Notes under the pieces: generated by a model
Database searches by the model: none
What the model was told of the DNA's origin: nothing
The model's input: the letters and a program-made list of their open reading frames with translations, nothing else
NCBI GenBank assembly: GCA_025359065.1
Contig: JANYHM010000059.1
Coordinates: 1-64,000 of the forward strand
Direction: 5' to 3'
DNA from: Synechococcales cyanobacterium GL140_1_metabinner_5_sub
GTDB taxonomy: Bacteria; Cyanobacteriota; Cyanobacteriia; Cyanobacteriales; Chamaesiphonaceae
DNA length: 64,000 nt
Shown here: piece by piece, positions 55,776-64,000 of the stretch
How positions within the stretch are numbered: position 1 is the stretch's first letter
Layout: every line of letters starts with the position of its first letter
Position numbers and translations under genes: made by a program

Positions 55776-56108
55776 TCAACAAAGCCAAGCCTTCAAACCC
55801 CAACCCACTAACAGACCCAAACCCCCAAATCTCACCGCCGACCAAAAAACTTCTACAGTTACCAGTTGATTCTGCAACTCCTTATCCAGCTTGGCAATAT
55901 AGTCTTCCACCACTTGCAGCTCCTGCTTCACCTCTGGCGAAGCCGCCCGACTTTTGAGCACCTTGCGCCGAGCTGCTAACTCTTCCCGGACGATCGGAGC
56001 CACCTGAGCATAACGTTCTACCAACCGATCGACCTCGGCCTCGATCGCTGCTAATTCAGCAAAAACTTCAGATTCGGCTTCAACAATTTGGGGAGCAGCA
56101 ATAGACAT
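55776..56108 (-). CDS. Coiled-coil protein with C-terminal membrane anchor
   Basis: A 110-residue protein. Residues about 10-85 are charged and heptad-like (EVDRLVERYAQVAPIVREEL, VKQELQVVEDYIAKLDKEL). Residues about 88-108 are hydrophobic (AVRFGGLGLLVGWGLKAWL), a tail anchor. Function unknown. Divergent from the 56182 gene. Confidence 0.65.
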   Translation of the reverse strand: MSIAAPQIVEAESEVFAELAAIEAEVDRLVERYAQVAPIVREELAARRKVLKSRAASPEVKQELQVVEDYIAKLDKELQNQLVTVEVFWSAVRFGGLGLLVGWGLKAWLC

Positions 56109-56181
56109 AATTCTAAAAAGTATCTAGGACAAGAAAGTGACGTTAAACTTAGAGTTCCATAATTTTGTCGGGAATCGATCG

Positions 56182-56433
56182 ATGAACCCAGATTTATCTC
56201 AGTTGACCACTCTAGAACTAGCCCAGGCATTAGCCGAACGCTTACGAATTAACGAGTCCGACTGGCACCGCCTCAAATCTAACCGCACCCGCCGCGCCCA
56301 AGAACAGGCCGCCGCTGGCTTAGTATTATTGATCAACGAACAAAAAGAATCTGGCTTAGCCCATTTGCAACAGGCTACAGGCTGGCTAGATCGATCAATC
56401 TCTGCGCCACCTTGCCCCACTCATAATCATTAA
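56182..56433 (+). CDS. Small helical cyanobacterial protein (DUF6439-like)
   Basis: An 83-residue protein, MNPDLSQLTTLELAQALAER, with NRTRRAQEQAAAGLVLLINEQ near residue 30. The pattern is conserved in cyanobacteria and has no known function. The frame opens upstream with GTG at 56137; the ATG at 56182 fits better. Confidence 0.6.
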   Translation: MNPDLSQLTTLELAQALAERLRINESDWHRLKSNRTRRAQEQAAAGLVLLINEQKESGLAHLQQATGWLDRSISAPPCPTHNH

Positions 56434-56570
56434 ATTTTTAGCATTAAATTTCCAACTTTTGGCGCTATTGTCTAGAGAGCAATTGTGGGCTATTATGATA
56501 GGCTGGTCATCCTCGCAGTTAGGAGACTTGTTACCTCAAGAATTTTAAATTACCAGAACGCACAACACCC

Positions 56571-56873
56571 ATGGCAAAAAGAAGCATGATCGAGCGCCAG
56601 AAAAAGCGCGTCAAAATAGTTGAGAAATACGCAGAAAAGCGTGAAGCTCTCCTCGAAGAATTTAGAAGCGCTACCAGCCAAAGCCAAAAGCTAGCAGTTC
56701 ATCGCAAAATTCAGCAATTGCCAAGAGACAGCGCCCCCACTCGGCTGCACAATCGTTGCTGGGTTACTGGCCGTCCTAGAGGCTACTACCGTCCCTTTGG
56801 TCTATCTCGTAACGTCTTAAGAGAATGGGCGCACCAAGGCTTACTCCCTGGCGTAGTCAAATCTAGCTGGTAG
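56571..56873 (+). CDS. rpsN: Small ribosomal subunit protein uS14
   Basis: 100 residues: [20 protein letters not shown] and [20 protein letters not shown], the longer type without the four zinc cysteines. Stands alone, with its own terminator, as is usual in cyanobacteria. Confidence 0.97.
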   Translation: MAKRSMIERQKKRVKIVEKYAEKREALLEEFRSATSQSQKLAVHRKIQQLPRDSAPTRLHNRCWVTGRPRGYYRPFGLSRNVLREWAHQGLLPGVVKSSW

Positions 56874-56897
56874 TCAGCGGGCTTAAGTATTTTTAGC

Positions 56898-56926
56898 AAA
56901 ACCCCAGATCTGATCTGGGGTTTTGT
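56898..56926 (+). terminator. Rho-independent terminator of rpsN
   Basis: AAAACCCCAGATC (56898-56910) pairs with GATCTGGGGTTTT (56912-56924); a long GC stem with a T tail 24 bp after the stop. Confidence 0.85.
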
Positions 56927-56990
56927 GATTAAACCTAGCAAAAGTCCAGCCAACCGTTAAAATTGAAAGGCTAGCCATTCCTACTTCATC

Positions 56991-58691
56991 ATGACCCGCG
57001 AGACCGTTACAAATACTGCCGACTTTGACTCGATCGACTCCGCCTTAGCCGATATTCAAGCCGGAAAACTGATTGTGGTAGTAGATGACGAATCCCGCGA
57101 AAACGAAGGGGACTTGATTTGCGCCGCCCAGTTTGCCACTGCCGACTTGGTAAACTTCATGGCAGTACATGCCCGAGGCTTAATTTGCCTGGCCATGACC
57201 GGCGAGCGCCTAGACAAACTCGACCTGCCTTTGATGGTTACTGAAAATACTGACAGCAACCAAACGGCCTTTACCGTCAGTATTGATGCCAGCCCCAGTA
57301 TGGGCGTTTCCACCGGTATTTCTGCTGAAGATCGCGCGAGAACCATTCAAGCTGCGATTTCTGTAAATACTAAGCCCAGCGATCTGCGTCGCCCTGGTCA
57401 TATCTTTCCTTTGCGCGCCACTAATGGAGGAGTCCTGAAAAGAGCTGGGCATACCGAAGCTGCTGTAGATATATCACAGTTAGCTGGACTGGATCCTTCG
57501 GGAGTAATCTGCGAAATTCAAAACTCTGATGGTTCTATGGCAAGATTGCCAGAGCTGATTAAATACGCCAAAGAACATCAGCTCAAAATCATCAGCATTG
57601 CCGATCTTATTAGCTACCGCCTGAAACACGATCGATTTGTCCGTCGCGAAACTATCACCAAGCTGCCCACGCAGTTCGGCAAGTTTGAAATTTATGGTTA
57701 TCGTAATCTCCAAGATGGTTCAGAGCATGTAGCGATCGTCAAAGGCAACCCCGCCGATTTCCAAGACAGGCCAATCATGGTGCGGATGCACTCAGAATGC
57801 TTAACAGGTGATGCCCTTGGTTCTCTGCGCTGTGACTGCCGGATGCAGCTTCAGGCTGCGCTGAAGATGATCGAAAACGTCGGTGCTGGCGTTGTGGTTT
57901 ATCTGCGTCAAGAAGGACGGGGAATAGGTCTAATCAATAAGCTCAAAGCCTACTCTTTGCAAGACTTGGGCTTCGATACCGTAGAAGCTAACGAAAAGCT
58001 TGGTTTCCCTGCCGATCTGCGGAATTATGGAGTAGGGGCACAGATTTTAAACGACCTGGGAATTGGCAAGATTCGTTTGGTTACTAACAACCCCCGCAAA
58101 ATCGCCGGTCTCAAAGGCTACGGCATCGAAATAGTCGATCGAGTGCCCTTGCTCATTGAAGTCAATGATTTCAACACTTTTTACTTGGCCACCAAAGCCG
58201 AAAAACTGGGTCACATGCTGCTCCAGACCTATCTATTAGCTTTGGCTGTCAACTGGAAAGAAGAAAAGATAGCTCCGCTGTCGTCAGAGGCGATCGAAAT
58301 CACCAATAAGTATGAGCATCTAGAAAAAATGCGGCGCTTAGCCGACCAGCATCACCTTATTCTGCGGGAAGAAGCTCGCCCTCTAGGCGCAGCGGTATTT
58401 GCCGGCAACTCTAACACCACTATTGTTCATCTTGGCTGCGACCAACCTGACCAAACTCAAGAAAAATGGTTCACTGATAGTCAGCATCCTTATCTAAAAT
58501 CCTTGCAGGCCATTTTGCAAGAAATCTCCACTTGGCCACAGGTGGAAAGCCTCGAATTTTTACTAGCCAACGGCACCGATCCATTAGTGGGGCTACAGGT
58601 ACAACTCGATCGACAGCAACATTCGATCGATAAACTGTCCAAAGTATGGCAAGAAAACTTAACCACCCAAATAATTTATGCTTTTAGCTAG
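56991..58691 (+). CDS. ribBA: Bifunctional DHBP synthase / GTP cyclohydrolase II
   Basis: A 566-residue protein for two starting steps of riboflavin synthesis. RibB part (about 1-210): [42 protein letters not shown]. RibA part (about 220-420): [19 protein letters not shown] with zinc cysteines and [19 protein letters not shown] further about 145 residues follow ([15 protein letters not shown] onward), ending IIYAFS, an extension often present in cyanobacterial RibBA and of unclear role. Confidence 0.95.
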   Translation: MTRETVTNTADFDSIDSALADIQAGKLIVVVDDESRENEGDLICAAQFATADLVNFMAVHARGLICLAMTGERLDKLDLPLMVTENTDSNQTAFTVSIDASPSMGVSTGISAEDRARTIQAAISVNTKPSDLRRPGHIFPLRATNGGVLKRAGHTEAAVDISQLAGLDPSGVICEIQNSDGSMARLPELIKYAKEHQLKIISIADLISYRLKHDRFVRRETITKLPTQFGKFEIYGYRNLQDGSEHVAIVKGNPADFQDRPIMVRMHSECLTGDALGSLRCDCRMQLQAALKMIENVGAGVVVYLRQEGRGIGLINKLKAYSLQDLGFDTVEANEKLGFPADLRNYGVGAQILNDLGIGKIRLVTNNPRKIAGLKGYGIEIVDRVPLLIEVNDFNTFYLATKAEKLGHMLLQTYLLALAVNWKEEKIAPLSSEAIEITNKYEHLEKMRRLADQHHLILREEARPLGAAVFAGNSNTTIVHLGCDQPDQTQEKWFTDSQHPYLKSLQAILQEISTWPQVESLEFLLANGTDPLVGLQVQLDRQQHSIDKLSKVWQENLTTQIIYAFS

Positions 58692-58915
58692 TCTGGCAGC
58701 TAATTTGAAGCACAAAACCGTAGAACCTTTTTGCAAGACGGCTTGCAGTAACTTGGCTCCAAAGGTGCTACGGGCAGAAAGTTTCGTAGCAATTTCTGCA
58801 ACAAAACAGTAAAAGATCCTTCTAATGATGTATATGGATATAGGGTGTCGATAACCGGCATTTATAACTCATTAACCCTTCCGTCTTAAACTAGTCTTGC
58901 AACCAACTGATCGAT

Positions 58916-59647
58916 ATGAAATTACTTTATATTTTTATTGCTGTTCCCTTAGCATTGAGCTTAGCGGCTCCTAGCGCATTTGCAGCTACCCCGGCAGAAC
59001 TCAAGAAGCTAGAAGATTTCAAAAAGCTAGAATCCACTGGCAAATGCGTTGGTTGCGATCTTTCAGGCACCTCTTTTGTCGGAATTGATTTCACCGGAAT
59101 TTCGGTAGACCTACGAAATGCCAATTTGAATGGAGCTAACTTTGCTGGATCCATCATGCCCAAAGCAAATCTAAGCGGAGTATCGGCAGTAGGCACCAAC
59201 TTTTTGGGTGCAGATTTGCAAGGTGCCAGTCTCAAGAATGCCAGTTTGATTTATTCCAATCTAGTTAAAGTCAAATTAAACAGCGCAGTGTTAGACATCA
59301 CTGACCTGCAAGGCGCTAACTTAGCTGAAGCCGATTTGAGTGGAGCAAAAATCACTAAAACTGACTTTGTGGGAGCAAACATTTACAAAATGCGCGCACC
59401 CAGTAATATTAAAGATCCTGTGCTGGGCAACTTCTTTAAAGACGAAAAAAAAGGCATTCGGGTAGCAATCCAAAGTGGAGCCACCGAAACAACCAAAACA
59501 GTTGGCGACAGCACCTACGAATCTAGCGGCAGAATCTCCAGAAGATTTCGTGTTCCTTCCTGGATGGGTTATCCAGCTACTTCCACCGCTGGAGCCTATC
59601 GCTACTACAACCCCCAAGATCCCAATTTGATTTTGGAGTTATGGTAA
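58916..59647 (+). CDS. Secreted pentapeptide-repeat protein
   Basis: A 243-residue protein with a signal peptide (MKLLYIFIAVPLALSLAAPSAFA). Residues about 45-160 hold pentapeptide repeats A(D/N)LxX, for example LRNANLNGANFAGS and LQGASLKNASLIYSNL, which fold into a right-handed beta-helix. The last about 80 residues are not repeats. Typical periplasmic or lumenal cyanobacterial pentapeptide protein; function unknown. Confidence 0.88.
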   Translation: MKLLYIFIAVPLALSLAAPSAFAATPAELKKLEDFKKLESTGKCVGCDLSGTSFVGIDFTGISVDLRNANLNGANFAGSIMPKANLSGVSAVGTNFLGADLQGASLKNASLIYSNLVKVKLNSAVLDITDLQGANLAEADLSGAKITKTDFVGANIYKMRAPSNIKDPVLGNFFKDEKKGIRVAIQSGATETTKTVGDSTYESSGRISRRFRVPSWMGYPATSTAGAYRYYNPQDPNLILELW

Positions 59648-59777
59648 ATAGTTTTATTGATCTAGGTATAACTCGTTGCAGAACAGCTAAATCTTAACAG
59701 CGAGTTCTATTTTACCCAGTAAAACCTAGGTAAGATCAAGTTTGGTAGTCTGCTATTAATTTCAGTGACTTTTGGCC

Positions 59778-60968
59778 ATGACCGATCTGCAACCCGACAA
59801 TCTGGAACCGAAACAAACACCGCGCACCCTAGGGGCAAAAATTCTCAGTGCTACTGTGGCACTGGGATTTGCTTTATGTGTGTTTGGTATTATTTCTTTT
59901 CTAACTAGCTGCGAATCGCGGGCTGCTCCCCGGGTATTTTTGAACACCTCCATGGAGTTTTTGGGTGAATATCGGATCCCCAATGATTTCAAAATGGATG
60001 GCATACCTTTAGGTGGTCTATCTGGTTTGACCTACGATCGGCAGCAGGGGGTATTCTATGCCATTTCTGATGATCGAAGTAACAAAGGTCCAGCCCGGTT
60101 CTATACCCTCAAGGTGAACGTAGATAAAAAGTCTCAGCTTAAAGATGTTAAGGTCTTGAAATCTACTAGCCTGAAAGGCGCTGATGGCAAAACTTATCCA
60201 CCTGGAAGCATTGACCCCGAGGCGATCGCCCTTTCGCCCCGCTCCACAGTATTTATTGCCAGTGAGGGCGATCGAAATAATGGCGTGCCACCAATGATTG
60301 GCGAATTCGACTTAGTTAGTGGCCAGCTCAAACAGCAGCTTAAAATCCCCGATCGATACATGCCCGACACCTTGGGTAAAAAAGGAGTTCAGGGCAATCT
60401 AGCCTTTGAATCACTCACTATTGCCTCTGCGGGAGCTGCTACCGATCCCCTGTATATTTTTACCGGCACTGAAAGCGCCTTGATCCAAGACCAGCAAAAA
60501 CTCGCAGATAATCAGCCGGTAGAAGCCATCAAAACTCGCTGGTTGCACTATTTGGTCGGTGAACAAACTGGGCCATTGGCCGAATACGCCTACCATTTAG
60601 AGTTTCCGCCTTTGGGATCGATCGAGCATGGTTTATCCGAAATTCAAGCTCTAGATAATGGCGGGCATTTTTTGAGTTTGGAGAGGTCTTTGAGTTTATT
60701 GGGCTTTAAGATTAGAGTTTTTCAGGCAGTTACCGGTGGCGCTACCGATGTCAGTCGCATCGAGAGTTTGGCCGGAAATAATGCTAACCCTATCTCCAAA
60801 AAGTTGGTGTTAGACTTGGCTGACCTGAAAATTGGCCTAGATAATATTGAAGGGATGGCGATCGGTCCACCTTTACCTGGCGGTGGCAACATGTTACTAA
60901 TGGTCAGCGACAACAATTTTAAGCGCCTTCAGGTAAACCAGGTTTTGCTGTTTCGGTTACGAAGCTGA
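59778..60968 (+). CDS. Esterase-like-activity-of-phytase family lipoprotein
   Basis: A 396-residue protein. The N-terminal hydrophobic segment ends FLTSC, a lipobox-like sequence. The mature part shows the family pattern: GGLSGLTYDRQQGVFYAISDDRS, SIDPEAIALSPRSTVFIASEGDR, NLAFESLTIASAGA and LDNIEGMAIGP, i.e. a beta-propeller with metal-binding acidic loops. Probably a secreted phosphoesterase. ATG at 59778 chosen over the TTG two codons upstream. Confidence 0.82.
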   Translation: MTDLQPDNLEPKQTPRTLGAKILSATVALGFALCVFGIISFLTSCESRAAPRVFLNTSMEFLGEYRIPNDFKMDGIPLGGLSGLTYDRQQGVFYAISDDRSNKGPARFYTLKVNVDKKSQLKDVKVLKSTSLKGADGKTYPPGSIDPEAIALSPRSTVFIASEGDRNNGVPPMIGEFDLVSGQLKQQLKIPDRYMPDTLGKKGVQGNLAFESLTIASAGAATDPLYIFTGTESALIQDQQKLADNQPVEAIKTRWLHYLVGEQTGPLAEYAYHLEFPPLGSIEHGLSEIQALDNGGHFLSLERSLSLLGFKIRVFQAVTGGATDVSRIESLAGNNANPISKKLVLDLADLKIGLDNIEGMAIGPPLPGGGNMLLMVSDNNFKRLQVNQVLLFRLRS

Positions 60969-61011
60969 AGTAGTTAAATTATTCATCTTTAAAATTCCGA
61001 GGCGATCTCTT

Positions 61012-61653
61012 TTGACTGGCTCTGCTCCTAAATCTCCACCTCCAGCCCCTTTACCTTTAGTAGAGACAGCTTTTTTATCTAGTGCCGCCTGTTTGATGTG
61101 GCTAATTAATTCCTATTTTTTGGGTGGTCAAGCCCTCAAACCTTTTTTGGCCATGCCCATAATTTTGGTGTATTTACGCTGGGGCAAACGGGCTGGTTGG
61201 ATGTCGGTGGTGGTATCTAGTCTGTTGCTATCGGTGTTGATGGGTCCAACTCGTAGCGTGTTGTTTGCCATTCCCTATGGTTTGATTGGCATCCAGCTTG
61301 GAGCCTTTTGGCGGCGGGGTATTGGTTGGGGATGGTCAATTTTAGCTGGAGCAATTTTAGATTGCAGTGGCTTCTTTTTTCGGATTTGGTTGGCTTCGGC
61401 AATGCTGGGTGAAGATCTCTGGGGACTGCTAACGGCCAGAGCTACCGATATTTTGAATTGGGTCTTAGATTGGTTGGGGATCTTGGCAGAACCGACAGTT
61501 TTCTCTGTTCAACTGGTGGCCTTTGGTATTTTATTCCTGAATAGTTTGTTGTCTTTGTTAATTACTCATTTGATGGCCTTGTTGTTATTTGAACGCATCG
61601 GTGGACCAATTCCCCGTCCACCCGAATGGCTAGAAAACATGCTGGAACTGTAA
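61012..61653 (+). CDS. DUF2232 membrane protein
   Basis: A 213-residue protein with about six hydrophobic segments: VETAFLSSAACLMWLINSYF, FLAMPIILVYLRWGKRAGWM, LFAIPYGLIGIQLGAFWRRG and others. This matches the DUF2232 (YybS-like) family. Start is TTG with GAGG upstream. Function unknown. Confidence 0.7.
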   Translation: MTGSAPKSPPPAPLPLVETAFLSSAACLMWLINSYFLGGQALKPFLAMPIILVYLRWGKRAGWMSVVVSSLLLSVLMGPTRSVLFAIPYGLIGIQLGAFWRRGIGWGWSILAGAILDCSGFFFRIWLASAMLGEDLWGLLTARATDILNWVLDWLGILAEPTVFSVQLVAFGILFLNSLLSLLITHLMALLLFERIGGPIPRPPEWLENMLEL

Positions 61654-61660
61654 AAAAGAT

Positions 61661-61688
61661 TTATTTGTAGGGTGGGTACTGCCCACGG
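61661..61688 (+). repeat. 28-bp dispersed repeat, second copy
   Basis: Matches 45450-45477 at 27 of 28 positions and, as there, ends just upstream of a start codon (12 bp from the CobT-like gene at 61700). Confidence 0.7.
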
Positions 61689-61699
61689 CTCGTAACTAA

Positions 61700-62764
61700 A
61701 TGATTGTTGTACATACCCAGCGCCAGCTCAGTCAGGCATGGTTAGACCAATATCGCCACCAGCGCCCACATTTTGCCTGTGTGTTAGGGTTTACGGCGAC
61801 TTGTCTGATCCCCAATATTTCAGCGGCTGGCTTGACTCCCGCCGATCGAGAGCTAACCGCCTTGGCCGATGGCGAGTTTCTGAGTCGCGGTATTCAGCCC
61901 AGCTATCGATATCCTTTGCCACCGCTGATTGCCGGGGCTTCGCCCGCAATTATTACCAAGGCTATTCTATCGGCCTTAGATATACCGATCACCATTTTTA
62001 ACAGTGGTTTGCCCCAGGCTCCCAGCTTTGACTGTGTTGATTTGGGCGGTCAGCCGGCAGCTTGTCTTTCTACCGGTCAGGCGATGTCGATCGAGCTAGT
62101 GCAACATCTCTGGCAACAGGGTCTAGCTTGGGGATCTAAGCTTATTGCCACCGCTCCCTACATCGTAATTGGTGAATGCGTCGTGGGTGGCACCACCACT
62201 GCCTTGGCCTTGCTAACTGGCCTGGGGATCAAGGCCGACGGCAAAGTAAACAGCAGTCATCCCCAATGTAATCATCAGCAAAAAAAGCTGCTGGTAGAGC
62301 AAGGTCTACAGCTTTTTCCAACTCATGCTACTGCCTGGGAAATAGTGGCGGCGATCGGTGATCCTATGCAGGTAGTAGCAGCCGCGATGGCGGTAGCGGC
62401 CAGTAAGCAAGGAGGAGTATTGTTAGCTGGCGGCACCCAAATGCTGGCAGTTTATACCCTTATACTAAAACTAGCCCCAGATTGTCATCTGGAGCGAATT
62501 GCTGTGGGAACCACTGGTTGGGTGACACAAGACCGCAGTGCTGATGCTGTGGGTTTGGCGAAAAGCCTTGCACCTGCAATGTTTTTTTCTGCCCAGATGC
62601 AGTTTGCCAATTCTGGCTACGAACAGTTGCAGGTGTACGATCAGGGATTTGTAAAAGAAGGAGTGGGGGCTGGCGGGGCAGCGATCACGGCTAGTTTATA
62701 CCGAGATTGGGGCAGCAATGAAGTCTTACAGGCTACTGAAGAACTCCTAGGCTTAATGCTCTAG
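61700..62764 (+). CDS. CobT-like protein (cyanobacterial TIGR00303 type)
   Basis: A 354-residue protein of the nicotinate-nucleotide-dimethylbenzimidazole phosphoribosyltransferase-like family: YRYPLPPLIAGASPAIITKA, APYIVIGECVVGGTTTALALL, and AASKQGGVLLAGGTQMLAVY. Relatives act in the lower-ligand assembly of cobamides, or are of unproven role in cyanobacteria, which use adenine as lower ligand. Its stop shares the CTAG palindrome with the stop of the next, opposite gene. Confidence 0.8.
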   Translation: MIVVHTQRQLSQAWLDQYRHQRPHFACVLGFTATCLIPNISAAGLTPADRELTALADGEFLSRGIQPSYRYPLPPLIAGASPAIITKAILSALDIPITIFNSGLPQAPSFDCVDLGGQPAACLSTGQAMSIELVQHLWQQGLAWGSKLIATAPYIVIGECVVGGTTTALALLTGLGIKADGKVNSSHPQCNHQQKKLLVEQGLQLFPTHATAWEIVAAIGDPMQVVAAAMAVAASKQGGVLLAGGTQMLAVYTLILKLAPDCHLERIAVGTTGWVTQDRSADAVGLAKSLAPAMFFSAQMQFANSGYEQLQVYDQGFVKEGVGAGGAAITASLYRDWGSNEVLQATEELLGLML

Positions 62765-63135
62765 TGAATACGCTGTCTGGCTAATAACTGCTCTTCGAGG
62801 GCTGCAATGCGGGAGTAGGCCACAGTGAGCTGGGCAGTTAGGCGCTGGATTTGGGACTGAGGCGACAGCATGATTTCTTGCTGGCGGTAGCTGCTGGTTT
62901 CGTTGTCAACCAAAACATCTTGGTGAATCAACCAGTCGGCAGACTCTTGAATATCAATTTTGGGGAAGTTTTGCTGGGAACGAGCCTTCATGGCTGATTC
63001 AGGAGCAATTTCCGGGCGAGAATTTTCTGGTAATAAATGCTGGTGCAACCGATCGAGGATGTGATAAACATCATTTACTTTGCTGGTTAGCAACTCAATT
63101 TTTTTCTCTACGAACTGTTTATCTGTTGATTGCAT
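62761..63135 (-). CDS. Coiled-coil protein of unknown function
   Basis: A 124-residue charged protein: FVEKKIELLTSKVNDVYHIL and LTAQLTVAYSRIAALEEQLL look like amphipathic coils with a central disordered region. Not recognised. Overlaps the CobT-like gene tail-to-tail by 4 bp. Confidence 0.6.
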   Translation of the reverse strand: MQSTDKQFVEKKIELLTSKVNDVYHILDRLHQHLLPENSRPEIAPESAMKARSQQNFPKIDIQESADWLIHQDVLVDNETSSYRQQEIMLSPQSQIQRLTAQLTVAYSRIAALEEQLLARQRIH

Positions 63136-63337
63136 AGTCTAAATCTCTAGGTGGATGGATTAGTGAATATTGAAATCAAGTCCTCGCCAAGTTCAGAATC
63201 TAGTTCGAAACCTTTTAATTGGCCTGACTTTTACTACCTGAGACACCGAAAAATATGGTAACTTTGGTTTGGAGCAGGTATGAATAGACAATAATTGCCG
63301 AGCAGTTATTAATCGGTGTATGTGGGGTAAAGAATAA

Positions 63338-63970
63338 ATGCTGAATGCTAAAGACTTTTTTGCAGTCTGCGCTGGACAATGGCAAACTGAGCGAATTTAC
63401 CACTATCCCTTGCGGGGAGAAGTGGAGCGTTCTCATACTGAATTTAATGCAGAAACTTTAAATTTGGTAGAAAAACACCAAATTTCTTCATCTTTCATTC
63501 CCCGAGAGTTTTTTAAAAGCGATGATGCGATCGAGCATTCTTATGGGTTTGCGATTGCTTTTGACACCAAATCAGAAACCGGTGAAGAAGTTTCGATGCG
63601 GTTGAAAGCTTTATTTGTACCCGACGCGATCATTACTTACCCAGACAAATTGCCCAAAGATCCTGCTGCTCCGGCATTGCCTCTGTCCGCAGAAGTTTCT
63701 GATAGTGAGGAAGTAATACACGGCTTTTATTTGCGCGACCAAGGCTATTCTGAATCGGGGGCAATTACTGGGCGATTTACTTACTTGCCCAGTCGTCAAG
63801 CTCTAGAAATGACCACCTACTACGGTCGATCGGTCGCTGTAGATCAAATCCGGATATTGTCAGAACAGGTGCGTTTGCGCACCATTATCACCTACCAGCG
63901 ACCAGTGGCTGGTGCAGTACCCAGCATAATTACTTTAGTGGGCTTCGGCTTAGAACGACGAGAGGAATAG
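63338..63970 (+). CDS. Phycobiliprotein lyase, CpcS/CpeS family
   Basis: A 210-residue lipocalin-like protein: FFAVCAGQWQTERIYHY, RSHTEFNAETL, SHGFAIAFD-like YGFAIAFDTK and GRFTYLPSRQALEMTTYYGR are the CpcS/CpeS pattern. Such lyases attach phycocyanobilin or phycoerythrobilin to cysteines of phycobiliproteins. At 210 residues it is longer than the canonical CpcS and may be a side branch. Confidence 0.8.
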   Translation: MLNAKDFFAVCAGQWQTERIYHYPLRGEVERSHTEFNAETLNLVEKHQISSSFIPREFFKSDDAIEHSYGFAIAFDTKSETGEEVSMRLKALFVPDAIITYPDKLPKDPAAPALPLSAEVSDSEEVIHGFYLRDQGYSESGAITGRFTYLPSRQALEMTTYYGRSVAVDQIRILSEQVRLRTIITYQRPVAGAVPSIITLVGFGLERREE

Positions 63971-63975
63971 TACTA

Positions 63976-64000
63976 ATGGAACGTCGTCAATTTTTACGGG
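63976..64000 (+). CDS. Start of a gene with twin-arginine-like leader, cut by window edge
   Basis: ATG at 63976 gives MERRQFLR, which resembles a Tat signal start (RRxFL). It begins 6 bp after the lyase stop. Only eight codons are visible. Confidence 0.4.

Noticed and set aside
1-64000. tRNA, rRNA, tmRNA, riboswitch and replication-origin signals
   Set aside because: Looked for TPsiC-loop-like words, cloverleaf arms, conserved riboswitch boxes and DnaA-box clusters by eye; none convincing, though a covariance-model scan would be needed to exclude them.

Overview
The window is a cyanobacterial chromosome segment. Direct evidence for this is a C-terminal DnaE half carrying a split-intein IntC piece (46335-47774), chlP (38294), psb29/thf1 (54769), a CpcS/CpeS-type phycobilin lyase (63338), LL-diaminopimelate aminotransferase (149-1381), several cyanobacteria-restricted unknown families, and frequent CGATCG/GATCGATC words in most of the window. 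I cannot name the genus from sequence alone.

Layout. 1-139: the 3' end of a TnpB (IS605 OrfB) gene and its hairpin right end. 149-6000: dapL, an ABC-2 permease, an overlapping pair (SUMF1-fold protein and ThiO-like oxidase), and map. 6.3-31.5 kb: a large surface-glycan region. It holds fcl/gmd (GDP-fucose), an RTX calcium-binding repeat protein, a nested pair of dead insertion sequences (an ISAs1 copy inside an IS701 copy), a flippase-methyltransferase-glycosyltransferase cassette bracketed by two copies of one MITE-like element, and an AT-rich minus-strand run (Wzy-like polymerase, glycosyltransferases, a secreted TIM-barrel glycosidase-like protein, an acetyltransferase). It continues with a dTDP-L-rhamnose 4-epimerase-like enzyme, rfbB-rfbA-rfbC, a WecA-like initiating sugar-phosphate transferase and a FkbM methyltransferase, and runs into lysA-smpB. 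From about 7.6 to 23.8 kb I found only two CGATCG words although they are frequent outside, so this part looks foreign or repeatedly replaced.

31.5-64 kb is mostly ordinary housekeeping: TauD-like dioxygenase with a HAD-fold partner that lacks its nucleophile, bioA, two Uma2 proteins, iscA, chlP, an unlisted 46-residue membrane peptide (40532-40672), mutL, hrcA, a rhodanese, cysE, tyrA, dnaE-C, prfC, a seven-bladed WD40 protein, argG, psb29, rpsN, ribBA, a pentapeptide protein, a phytase-like esterase, a CobT-like protein and a CpcS-like lyase. A broken DUF2887/Rpn-type gene start (31572-31691) lies antisense to the end of the dioxygenase gene.

How it fits together. The glycan region encodes two activated deoxysugar routes (GDP-fucose; dTDP-4-keto-rhamnose and probably dTDP-6-deoxytalose), a lipid-linked starter enzyme, glycosyltransferases, a flippase and a polymerase, which together make a Wzx/Wzy-type exopolysaccharide or O-antigen pathway. 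rfbD and the GDP-mannose supply genes are not in this window. No CRISPR array, tRNA or rRNA gene was seen. I did not find a clear new multi-gene defence or signalling system. The most interesting signals are the MITE-bracketed cassette, the near-identical outer RTX repeats, the nested broken insertion sequences, the nucleophile-less HAD/dioxygenase pair, the dioxygenase tail formed from an antisense pseudogene, and the secreted glycosidase-like protein in the glycan cluster.
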